Positions 28,859 to 36,239 of a DNA stretch of 64,000 nt are shown here, one piece after another. The stretch is taken from contig DASPKX010000094.1 in NCBI GenBank assembly GCA_035627835.1, positions 40,343 through 104,342 on the forward strand, read 5' to 3'. The notes beneath the pieces were generated by a model that did no database searches, was not told the DNA's origin, and saw only the letters and a list, made by a program, of their open reading frames with translations. How positions within the stretch are numbered: the stretch's first letter is position 1; each line of letters starts with the position of its first letter. The stretch is from DASPKX01 sp035627835 (GTDB taxonomy: Bacteria > Verrucomicrobiota > Verrucomicrobiia > Limisphaerales > SXQI01). Made by a program: the position numbers and the translations under genes.

Positions 28859-28889
28859 GGGGGGTCCGACATCCTGTGTCGGTCCCCCC
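28859..28889. repeat. 13-bp-stem hairpin
   Basis: GGGGGGTCCGACA (28859-28871) pairs with TGTCGGTCCCCCC (28877-28889), one mismatch, loop TCCTG. A short CTTT follows on the plus strand. It may be another dispersed palindromic element; its role as a terminator is weak because no gene on the plus strand ends here. Confidence 0.6.
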
Positions 28890-29025
28890 CTTTAAACTGC
28901 TCCCATGAAAGTGGAAGATTGCAATCCGCGGCGCGACTACTCGCTCGTGGAAAAACTGGCGAAATCCCAAGGCTCGGGGTCCGCGTCGCACACACATGCG
29001 AACACCCTGCGCACCTCTCTCGATC

Positions 29026-29125
29026 ACGCTCTGTGCACAGTCGGACACGCTCTTGTGCACAATACTGTGCACGCTGTTGTGCACACTAATTCCTTAGGAA
29101 AACACGCTAAAACACGCTTGTGCAC
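29026..29125. repeat. Iteron-like array of ACGCT(N0-2)TGTGCAC
   Basis: Copies are at 29026-29038, 29047-29060, 29071-29084 and 29114-29125. The first three are in the same orientation and start 21 and 24 bases apart, about two helical turns. The palindrome GTGCAC occurs five times in total. The layout looks like a multi-site protein-binding array. Confidence 0.55.
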
Positions 29126-29349
29126 GCTTTTCTTTGGAGGGGGGCCGCCAGCGTGAATTTGATCGTCCCTCCATCCTCATCAAACAGCCCTCCATACTTC
29201 TCAAAACTCCCCTCACAGTAATGAACGCTAACCGCCCTCCCCCCTCCGCCTCTTTGCGTCTCTGCGGGACACATTTTCTCCCCATTTGAAGCTGCGACTC
29301 TTCAATTTGACCTCAGCTTCGCGAGCCGGTAGAACGAAGAGGTCCACCA

Positions 29350-31221
29350 ATGCCGTTTAAACTCTTAACAGCTTGCCTGCTTGCCCTGCTTGTCGCCGCA
29401 GATGCACACGGTGCGGACGCACAGGAAATCTGGGCCACTAAGGTCCAGCCTTTGTTCGACGTGCAATGTGTTAAATGCCACGGGCCAATCGAGCAAAAGA
29501 GCGGCCTGGAACTCGATCATCCCGAAGCCATCTTCAAGGGCGGCGACGAGGGAAAAGTGGTTGTTCCCGGCAAGCCCGCCGAGAGCAGGCTCTACACCTA
29601 CCTCACCGCGGATGCCGACCCGCATATGCCGCCCAAAAAGCAGCTGGCGCCGCAAGAGATCGATTTGGTACGGCAATGGATCACCGCTCTTGGTTCGGAC
29701 AGCAGCAGCAAAAAGGAGCGTTCGTCGAAACGCGACTTCACCAGCATCACGGACGCGGTGAACACCTACATCTTGGAAGGCTGGCAGGAGCGCAACGTGA
29801 AGCCTGCTCCATCTCTCGAGGACCGCGAGTGGTGCCGCCGTGTTTATTTAGATCTCGTGGGTCGAATTCCCAGTCAGCAAGAGGCCGACGCTTTCGCCTC
29901 CTCCCGCAGCAAGAGCAAGCGCGCCGAGTTGGTGGATCAGCTCCTCGCGTCAGCGGAATACCCCGTGCGCATGCGCGAGCTTTGGGATGTTTACCTCATG
30001 GGCCGAGTGAAGCGCGACAACCATGAAGACCGCCGGAAGAACAGCGGCTGGTGGACTTTCCTCGAGAATTCATTTCGTGCAAACCGCCCCTGGAACGAAA
30101 CTGTTCGCGAGATTCTCGTCGCCCGCCCCGCCACACCGGAAGACAAAGGCTCCCATTGGTTTCTTTTTGAGCGTCGCGACAATCATCAAGCCATCGCGGA
30201 GGCCGTCTCCCCTATTGTTTACGGCACACGCATTGATTGCGCGCAATGTCACGACCACCCGCTGGCGCGCGAAATCAAGCAAGGGCATTACTGGGGTTTG
30301 GTCGCCGCTTTCAATCGTAGCAAAAACGTTAAGGACGAAGGAGTGGCGGAATCAGCCATTGGCGGCTACGTGAACTTCACGAATCTAAAAAAGGAATCTC
30401 AACCAGCAATGGTGGCGTTGCTCACGGGGAAAACGCTTCCAGAGACCTGGCCTGCGGGCGACAAGAAGGAAGAGGACTCCGATGAAAACTATTTGGACCC
30501 CAAAGCGAAAGTGCGCGTGCCAAAAAACTCGCGTAGAGAAGCTTTTGCTGAAGCAGCCACGCGGGACAATCCCCTGCTCGCGCGCGCTTTTGTAAATCGC
30601 ACATGGGCGACGTTGTTGGGCCGCGGCCTGATCCATCCCGCCGACGAGATGAACGCGCGCAATGTGCCGAACCATCCCGAACTTCTCGATTGGCTGGCCG
30701 AAGATTTCGCTACAAACGGGCACGATGTGAAACGCTTCATTCGCGGCATTGTCCTCAGCCGCCCGTATGCGTTGAGCCATGGAGATCGTCCTCCTGATAG
30801 CTTCGCCGCCGCGCTCGAACGCCCTCTCACGGGCGAGCAACTCGCGCGCTCCTGGCGAGTCGCCGCTGGCGCCGAGAAGGACGATGACAACCTCCGTCGG
30901 AAAGCGGTAAGCGCCATCCCGGACGTTCTGCCCAAGGATTACAACGCAACCTTCCAGCAGGCACAGTTCCTGGAGAACTCGCGGCCTTTGACTCAGATCC
31001 TCTCACCTGCGCCCGGCAACACCGCCGAAAAACTGCTCGCCGCAAAAAGCGAAAAGGAGCAGGTGAAGCTGGCATTCGCAGCCGCTTTGGGCCGTGCGCC
31101 TGACCGTGAGGAGCTGGCCGCCGCAGTTGAGTTTCTCCGCGAACGGAAAGAACCTGCGGCCGCCACACGCGATCTTCTTTGGGCGCTGATGACGAGCGCC
31201 GAATTTCTGACGATGCCATGA
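29350..31221 (+). CDS. PSCyt1-DUF1549-DUF1553 protein
   Basis: A 623-residue exported protein typical of Planctomycetes and Verrucomicrobia. After the signal peptide (about 1-22) a PSCyt1 haem motif CVKCH lies in LFDVQCVKCHGPIEQKSGLE, with DPHMPPKK later. DUF1549 follows (about 140-330, EWCRRVYLDLVGRIPSQQEA and IDCAQCHDHPLAREIKQG, a second CxxCH). DUF1553 ends it (about 390-620, NPLLARAFVNRTWATLLGRG). The role is inferred to be periplasmic redox or polymer catabolism. ATG 29350 has GAGG eight bases upstream. Its stop overlaps the DUF1501 start (ATGA). Confidence 0.9.
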   Translation: MPFKLLTACLLALLVAADAHGADAQEIWATKVQPLFDVQCVKCHGPIEQKSGLELDHPEAIFKGGDEGKVVVPGKPAESRLYTYLTADADPHMPPKKQLAPQEIDLVRQWITALGSDSSSKKERSSKRDFTSITDAVNTYILEGWQERNVKPAPSLEDREWCRRVYLDLVGRIPSQQEADAFASSRSKSKRAELVDQLLASAEYPVRMRELWDVYLMGRVKRDNHEDRRKNSGWWTFLENSFRANRPWNETVREILVARPATPEDKGSHWFLFERRDNHQAIAEAVSPIVYGTRIDCAQCHDHPLAREIKQGHYWGLVAAFNRSKNVKDEGVAESAIGGYVNFTNLKKESQPAMVALLTGKTLPETWPAGDKKEEDSDENYLDPKAKVRVPKNSRREAFAEAATRDNPLLARAFVNRTWATLLGRGLIHPADEMNARNVPNHPELLDWLAEDFATNGHDVKRFIRGIVLSRPYALSHGDRPPDSFAAALERPLTGEQLARSWRVAAGAEKDDDNLRRKAVSAIPDVLPKDYNATFQQAQFLENSRPLTQILSPAPGNTAEKLLAAKSEKEQVKLAFAAALGRAPDREELAAAVEFLRERKEPAAATRDLLWALMTSAEFLTMP

Positions 31222-32549
31222 TACGCGACGAAGTCTCTTTAACCCCCGGCCAATGTCGCACCGATGAGCATGCGATTCATCGACGCTTGTTCCTCAAAGG
31301 CTTGGCCGCGACCACCGCAAGCGTGACCAGCTTCTCCGGGTTGTTTGAAAACCCGGTCTTCGCCGCGGAAACGAAGAAGGCTCAGAAACGCTGCATTCTT
31401 CTTTGGCTTTGTGGCGCCCCAAGCCAATTCGAAACCTGGGATCCGAAACCAGGCCGCCCAACTGGAGGCCCCTTCGGCAGCATTCCCACCAGCATCCCCG
31501 GCGTGCATTTCAGCTCGTTGATGCCGCAGTGCGCCAGGATCGCGCACAAGCTGAACATCGTGCGCAGCATGAAGACTGCGCAGCCGGAGCACTTGCAAGC
31601 GATCACACTTTTGCAGCAAGGCAACCCGGAGCGGCCCGGCTTTACGCGCCCGACGCTAGGCAGCGCTATTTCCCAAGCCGTTGGCCAACTCGACTCCGCG
31701 CTGCCGAACTTCATCTTCATCGACCCCATTCCTGGCGGAAACGAATTCGAAACTTTCAAGGCTGGCAATTGGGCGGGTTGGCTCGGCGCGGAGCACGCGC
31801 CCGTTCGCCTCGGCGGCGAATACACGCAATTCATTAACGACGCCGAGGAGTCCCTTCCCACGCACGACAAGGAAAGTCGTGAAACACTGCGGCGCTTCCT
31901 CACCCGTAAATTCGAGCGCGATCGGCGAAGCACGATCGCGCGCAGCCAAAATGCTGCTTTCGAGCGCTTGAAAGGCATGAGCGCCAGCGCGCACCTGTTC
32001 GACGTGAACAAACTGCCAGCCAAAGATCGGGAGCGTTACGGCCCCGGGAGCTTTGCGCAGCACACGCTGATGGCGCGGCATCTCGTCGAAAACGGCGCTC
32101 CTTTCGTGATGGTCGCGAACGGCATGAATTGGGACAACCACGTCTTCCAGCACGAGATTCACCAAATGCTCGTGCCTGAGTTGGACCGTGTGCTGTTCAA
32201 CCTGATCACTGACCTGGATGAGCGCGGGCTTCTGGATTCAACGCTGGTCATAGCCATGGGCGAGTTCGGCCGCACGCCATGGTTGAATGCAGCGCGCGGG
32301 CGCGATCATTATCCCAACGCTTGGAGCATGATGATGACCGGCTGCGGTTTGAAACGCGGCGTCATTACCGGCGCGACGGACATTGACGGCGTGGATGTTA
32401 TTGAAAAGCCATACAACGAGCAGAACCTCTTCGCGACGATCTTCAAGGCGCTCGGCATCGATCCGTATGCGGAATATGATTTGCCAGGCATGCCGACGTT
32501 CCACCGCGTGGAGAACAAAGCTGCAGTCATCAGCGAACTGCTCGCCTGA
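31218..32549 (+). CDS. DUF1501 family protein
   Basis: A 443-residue protein of the alkaline-phosphatase-like DUF1501 family, the usual partner of DUF1549/DUF1553 proteins. A twin-arginine-type signal, HRRLFLKGLAATTASVTSF, lies at about residues 24-42, suggesting export in folded form. Family text includes ILLWLCGAPSQFETWDPKPG, HKLNIVRSMKT and VIAMGEFGRTPWLN. ATG 31218 overlaps the previous stop. The catalytic activity of the family is not established to my knowledge. Confidence 0.9.
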   Translation: MIRDEVSLTPGQCRTDEHAIHRRLFLKGLAATTASVTSFSGLFENPVFAAETKKAQKRCILLWLCGAPSQFETWDPKPGRPTGGPFGSIPTSIPGVHFSSLMPQCARIAHKLNIVRSMKTAQPEHLQAITLLQQGNPERPGFTRPTLGSAISQAVGQLDSALPNFIFIDPIPGGNEFETFKAGNWAGWLGAEHAPVRLGGEYTQFINDAEESLPTHDKESRETLRRFLTRKFERDRRSTIARSQNAAFERLKGMSASAHLFDVNKLPAKDRERYGPGSFAQHTLMARHLVENGAPFVMVANGMNWDNHVFQHEIHQMLVPELDRVLFNLITDLDERGLLDSTLVIAMGEFGRTPWLNAARGRDHYPNAWSMMMTGCGLKRGVITGATDIDGVDVIEKPYNEQNLFATIFKALGIDPYAEYDLPGMPTFHRVENKAAVISELLA

Positions 32550-32551
32550 AT

Positions 32552-33610
32552 ATGAAGCTCACCCTCTCTCACGATCACAAGCTCGACACAGGCATTCTCG
32601 GTCTCGCCCTCAGCCCGGACGGCGCTCGCGCTTATGCAGCTTGCGTGGATGGCGTCATCTATGAAGTTGAGATCGCCTCCGGCACGACGCGCCCGTTCGA
32701 GACAAAGCACGATTCCTACGCGAGCGGTTGCGTGCTTCTTCCCGACGGCAAGACACTGATCTCCGGCGGCTACGATGGACAGCTCATCTGGCATGATGTC
32801 GAGTCGCGGCGCAGCACGCGGAAGGTAAAGGCACACTCCTTCTGGTCTTGGCAACTCGCCCTCTCCCCGGACGGCTCTCGCCTTGCAAGCGTGAGCGGAC
32901 AGTACCTCCCAGGCGGTTGGAAGTACGAGCCCGCCGAAGCGCCGGAACCGTGCGTAAAAGTTTACGACACCGGAAGTGGCGCTCTGATCATAGCTCGAGC
33001 CCATCTGCCGCCCGTCTTGAGCTGCGCATTCAGTCCCGACAGCAGGCACGTTGCCGCAGGCAATATGATGGGCGAGGTGCGCGTGTGGGAAGTCACTGGA
33101 AGTGAGGAGCCTGTTTCCAAATGGGTTTCGCCCGATTTCACTTCCTGGGGATCCATCAAAACACATCATTACTGCGGCGGAATATACGCTCTGGCCTTTT
33201 CACCCGATGGCAAAGCTCTGATTGGCTGCGGCATGGGCGGGATGACAGATCCCATGGCGGGGAACGGCAAGATGACCTGGCAGCGCTGGGATTGGCGCAA
33301 AGGCGAAAAGCTGGACGAAATCAAAGATGGCCAGCATGGCTCCGGATTGATGGAAGCGCTCGCGTGGCATCCCGATGGCAAACATTTCGTGATGGCCGGC
33401 AAGCAGGCGCAAGGAACCTGGAACGCAGCGGTCTTCAAAACTGAGGATGGCAGTCTGGTCGAATCGATCGACACTAAGAACCGCATCACGCAGGCACGTT
33501 TCACAGCCGACGGAAAATTTTTGATCCTTGGATCAGCGAACGGTCAGCACCGCAAAGATGGCGCGTGGCCAGCGTGGGGGCGGCTGAAGGTTTACACCGT
33601 TGCCGCCTAA
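32552..33610 (+). CDS. WD40-repeat protein
   Basis: A 352-residue protein of WD40-like blades: LALSPDGARAYAACVDGVIY, VLLPDGKTLISGGYDGQLIW, CAFSPDSRHVAAGNMMGEVR and LAFSPDGKALIGC. No signal peptide is visible, so it is probably cytoplasmic or exported with a partner. It starts two bases after the DUF1501 stop. The DUF1549-DUF1501-WD40 order is common in this phylum and suggests one functional unit. Confidence 0.88.
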   Translation: MKLTLSHDHKLDTGILGLALSPDGARAYAACVDGVIYEVEIASGTTRPFETKHDSYASGCVLLPDGKTLISGGYDGQLIWHDVESRRSTRKVKAHSFWSWQLALSPDGSRLASVSGQYLPGGWKYEPAEAPEPCVKVYDTGSGALIIARAHLPPVLSCAFSPDSRHVAAGNMMGEVRVWEVTGSEEPVSKWVSPDFTSWGSIKTHHYCGGIYALAFSPDGKALIGCGMGGMTDPMAGNGKMTWQRWDWRKGEKLDEIKDGQHGSGLMEALAWHPDGKHFVMAGKQAQGTWNAAVFKTEDGSLVESIDTKNRITQARFTADGKFLILGSANGQHRKDGAWPAWGRLKVYTVAA

Positions 33611-33638
33611 TCCTCCCCGGCTGCCACCAAATTTTCAT

Positions 33639-33656
33639 GCCCGACCTTGGTCGGGC
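33639..33656. repeat. REP-like hairpin (GCCCGACC family)
   Basis: GCCCGACC (33639-33646), TT, GGTCGGGC (33649-33656). It is intergenic, 29 bases past the WD40 stop, and related to the hairpins at 28126 and 53763. It could also help end the WD40 transcript. Confidence 0.6.
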
Positions 33657-33739
33657 TGACGCCGAAGCTCATTACGGGCGCACCCCTGATAGCCGCGCGC
33701 CGTTCGATTTCCTACCTTGGATGCGCAAAAGGAGGGGGT

Positions 33740-34150
33740 ATGAACATGACTTTGGAATCATCAAAAGCAGAGTTGCACAAAATGGCCGAGAAAATTCGCG
33801 AAGGAATCGCGAGCGGCAAATACACCATGCAGGAGGTGCAAGCCAGCGTGGTTGATAAAAGCAAACGCGCTGCCGCCGTGACAGACGCTTACGTGCACGA
33901 GAACGCCTGGAAAGCTGTGGGAGTCGCTGCTCTCGCAGGCTTGGTTGTCGGCGCAATCATCGCCAGCAGCTCAGACGAGGACGAGATCTCAGAGGAGCAG
34001 TTGATCGTCCAGCCCGTCGTTCGTGAGCCGAAGGTTGAGAAGAACTTCAATATTTTAGAACTGCTCCAAACCGCCATGCCGCTGGCGCTGTTTGCGTTCA
34101 AGACGTACAACAAGGTTCAGCAACGCCGCCGCAGTGTGCCGGTGATGTAA
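33740..34150 (+). CDS. DUF883/ElaB-like membrane-anchored protein
   Basis: A 136-residue protein. A helical N-terminal half is followed by a membrane helix in DAYVHENAWKAVGVAALAGL (to VVGAII), which is how ElaB/YqjD/DUF883 proteins end. Unlike these, it continues with an acidic stretch (SSSDEDEISEEQ) and a second hydrophobic segment (LLQTAMPLALFAFKTY). E. coli relatives tether ribosomes to the membrane in stationary phase; whether that applies here is unknown. ATG 33740 has a strong GGAGGGGG just upstream. Confidence 0.7.
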   Translation: MNMTLESSKAELHKMAEKIREGIASGKYTMQEVQASVVDKSKRAAAVTDAYVHENAWKAVGVAALAGLVVGAIIASSSDEDEISEEQLIVQPVVREPKVEKNFNILELLQTAMPLALFAFKTYNKVQQRRRSVPVM

Positions 34151-34223
34151 GCCCCATTTGGTTGCCGCCTCATCTGGAAAGGCTTGCACGCATCAGCCTT
34201 TGCCCGGATGCTGCGCCAACCTC

Positions 34224-35534
34224 ATGGCAGCCAAACTGGCGAGAGCTGCAGCTGTCCTTGGAGCCGCTATCTTCATAGCGGCTATTCCCGTCTCGGCAGC
34301 AGACCCTGACCCCATCGCGGACCTTCGCAAAGAGCTGGAGCAACTTCGCGAACACAATCGCGCTCTCCAGAGGCAGGTTGCTGATCAGCAGAAAACTTTA
34401 GACGAACTCGGCAAGCGAATCAGCGCAGCCCCCGCTTCGGCCGCTATCCCCGAGCCCTCTTTCACGGAGCGCTTCTTCGACCGTGTCTCCCGCTCACGCC
34501 TGAATTTCAGCGGCGAAGGCGCCGTTGGCTTCATGGACACCAGCGCCAACGGCGCTTACCCGAATTCCGAGTTTCGCGTGAACGAGGCTCGACTCTTTCT
34601 CGATGCCGAACTGCACGACAACGTTTACCTTTTCACAGAACTCAACCTCACCACTCGCGACACCGACAAAGACCGGCCCGAACTCGGCGAACTGTATGTC
34701 GATTTCGAGAACGTCTCCCGTTTGTTCAATCGCGACCGTTGGTTGAATGTCCGCATCGGCCGCTTCGACATTCCGTTCGGCGAGGAATATCTCACCCGCG
34801 ACGTCATTGATAATCCGCTCATCTCGCGATCGCTCAGTGACATCTGGGGAGTGGACGAGGGAGTGGAACTCTACGGCTCCTTCGGCAAAGTGAGCTACGT
34901 GGCCGCAGTCCAAAACGGCGGCCATCCCTTGCTTCGCGACTATGACAGCGACAAGGCTGTCATTGCGCGCATATCGTATGATCCAACTCAGTGGCTTCAT
35001 GCGAGCGCCAGCGCCATGCGGACAGGAGACCTGACGGTGGGCCGCGATATGTTGTCTGAGGTGTGGTTTGGAGGAGGGTTTCTGCGCGGGATTGATCCCG
35101 GTGCAACCATCTTCGGCGGTGAAATCTATCAAATCGACCTGCAAGCCCGTGTCCCTCGTGGCCACCTGAAGGTGTGGGGTGGCGCGCTGCGCGCCCATGA
35201 AAATGCACCCGTGATGGCAGACGAGCGAACAGCATTTTACTACACTGCCGAGGGTCTCCAAAACCTGACGAAGAAGTTCTACACCGCCGCGCGCTTCAGC
35301 CAAATTGTGGCCGACGATGGTTTGCCCTTGGTGGGCTTGGGGGCGTTTGGTCCGTTTATGTTTAACAACTCAACACTCACAGATGAGCTGTGGCGCTTGA
35401 GCATTGGATTGGGCTATCGCTTTCGGCAGAATCTTGTGTTAAAAACCGAATTCAGCCACGAAGAGGGTCAAATGCTGGGCGGCAGAGGCCGCAAGACTGA
35501 CCTTTTCGGCGCTGAGGTTGCGTTCGGCTTTTAA
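34224..35534 (+). CDS. Outer-membrane porin, phosphate-selective porin O/P-like
   Basis: A 436-residue protein. A signal peptide (about 1-25, VSAADPD) is followed by a coiled coil (about 28-60, LRKELEQLREHNRALQRQV). A beta-barrel region follows, with alternating strands such as SRSRLNFSGEGAVGFMDTSA and DVIDNPLISRSLSDIWGVDE, and ends in Phe (EVAFGF), the usual outer-membrane sorting signal. ATG 34224 is preferred over the upstream TTG because it gives the signal peptide. It begins a plus-strand unit with a cupredoxin and a hybrid kinase. Confidence 0.8.
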   Translation: MAAKLARAAAVLGAAIFIAAIPVSAADPDPIADLRKELEQLREHNRALQRQVADQQKTLDELGKRISAAPASAAIPEPSFTERFFDRVSRSRLNFSGEGAVGFMDTSANGAYPNSEFRVNEARLFLDAELHDNVYLFTELNLTTRDTDKDRPELGELYVDFENVSRLFNRDRWLNVRIGRFDIPFGEEYLTRDVIDNPLISRSLSDIWGVDEGVELYGSFGKVSYVAAVQNGGHPLLRDYDSDKAVIARISYDPTQWLHASASAMRTGDLTVGRDMLSEVWFGGGFLRGIDPGATIFGGEIYQIDLQARVPRGHLKVWGGALRAHENAPVMADERTAFYYTAEGLQNLTKKFYTAARFSQIVADDGLPLVGLGAFGPFMFNNSTLTDELWRLSIGLGYRFRQNLVLKTEFSHEEGQMLGGRGRKTDLFGAEVAFGF

Positions 35535-35536
35535 CT

Positions 35537-36223
35537 ATGAACAGTTTGGCGCCAGTTCCGGCTCTGCCATTCGTTGTCGGCCTGTGCCTCGCGTTCTCAA
35601 CCTATGCGGGCACAATTGTCGGCGTTGTCACAGCAAAAGGCCGCGCGGAGGCTGAGCAACTGGGCGGCAAGTACGACAGCCGCAAATTCAAGTTCGCCGA
35701 GAAGGTGAATTACAACGAGCTAAAGGACTTCGTCGTCTATGTGGACGAGGCGCCAGCGAGCGCTCCCAAGCCCCCCGAAAAGCCTGTTCAGATCGTCACC
35801 CAAAAAGACGCCACTTTCCGCCCCCACGTGCTGCCCGTCCTTGTGGGCACGACTGTTGAGTGGCCGAATCGCGACGAGATTTACCACAACGTCTTTTCCA
35901 TCTCTGAGGCCAAAGAGTTCGACCTCGGTCTTTACAAAAGCGATGACAACGCAAAAAAGACGGTGCTGTTCGACAAGCCGGGCCGTGTGGACATCTTCTG
36001 CTCCATTCACAAGGAAATGCACTGCATCGTCCTGGCGTTGGAGACGCCCTACTTTGCCGCGACCGATGCCCGCAATCGTTACGTGATTACCAACGTCCCT
36101 GCGGGCGTTTATAAATTGAAGGCCTGGCACGAGCGCGTGCCCAGCCAGGTTAAGCAGGTCACCGTTCCTGCCGATGGGGAAGTTAGAGTCGATTTCACCC
36201 TTGGGTTTGCCAACAAGCAGTGA
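35537..36223 (+). CDS. Exported cupredoxin-domain protein (methylamine-utilisation-like)
   Basis: A 228-residue protein with a signal peptide (about 1-24). The plastocyanin-like domain (about 85-175) has the copper ligands His in EIYHNVF, and Cys, His and Met in DIFCSIHKEMHCIVLA. A carboxypeptidase-regulatory-like end follows (VITNVPAGVYKLKAWHERVP). Such proteins occur next to sensors and porins in this phylum. It starts two bases after the porin stop. Copper sensing or electron transfer linked to the downstream kinase is inferred. Confidence 0.8.
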   Translation: MNSLAPVPALPFVVGLCLAFSTYAGTIVGVVTAKGRAEAEQLGGKYDSRKFKFAEKVNYNELKDFVVYVDEAPASAPKPPEKPVQIVTQKDATFRPHVLPVLVGTTVEWPNRDEIYHNVFSISEAKEFDLGLYKSDDNAKKTVLFDKPGRVDIFCSIHKEMHCIVLALETPYFAATDARNRYVITNVPAGVYKLKAWHERVPSQVKQVTVPADGEVRVDFTLGFANKQ

Positions 36224-36239
36224 GCGCCTGCTCACGGTT

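Larger units (their letters stand above)
28647..29349. other. 700-bp non-coding stretch rich in hairpins and repeats
   Basis: No convincing gene was found between the lipoprotein start and the PSCyt1-DUF1549 gene. The short plus-strand frame from ATG 28905 to 29156 runs through an iteron-like array and ends in low-complexity text. The stretch holds the strong hairpin at 28859-28889 and the repeat array at 29026-29125. Pyrimidine-rich sequence from about 29160 to 29285 leads up to the ribosome-binding site (GAGG near 29338) of the next gene. Confidence 0.6.

Noticed and set aside
28905..29156. Small plus-strand frame through the GTGCAC array
   Set aside because: Its C-terminal half is translated repeats (HALVHNTVHAVVH) and no Shine-Dalgarno or homology is seen.
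34494..35303. Minus-strand frame of 269 codons opposite the porin
   Set aside because: The plus-strand porin has signal peptide, coiled coil and barrel ending; the antisense frame has none of these.
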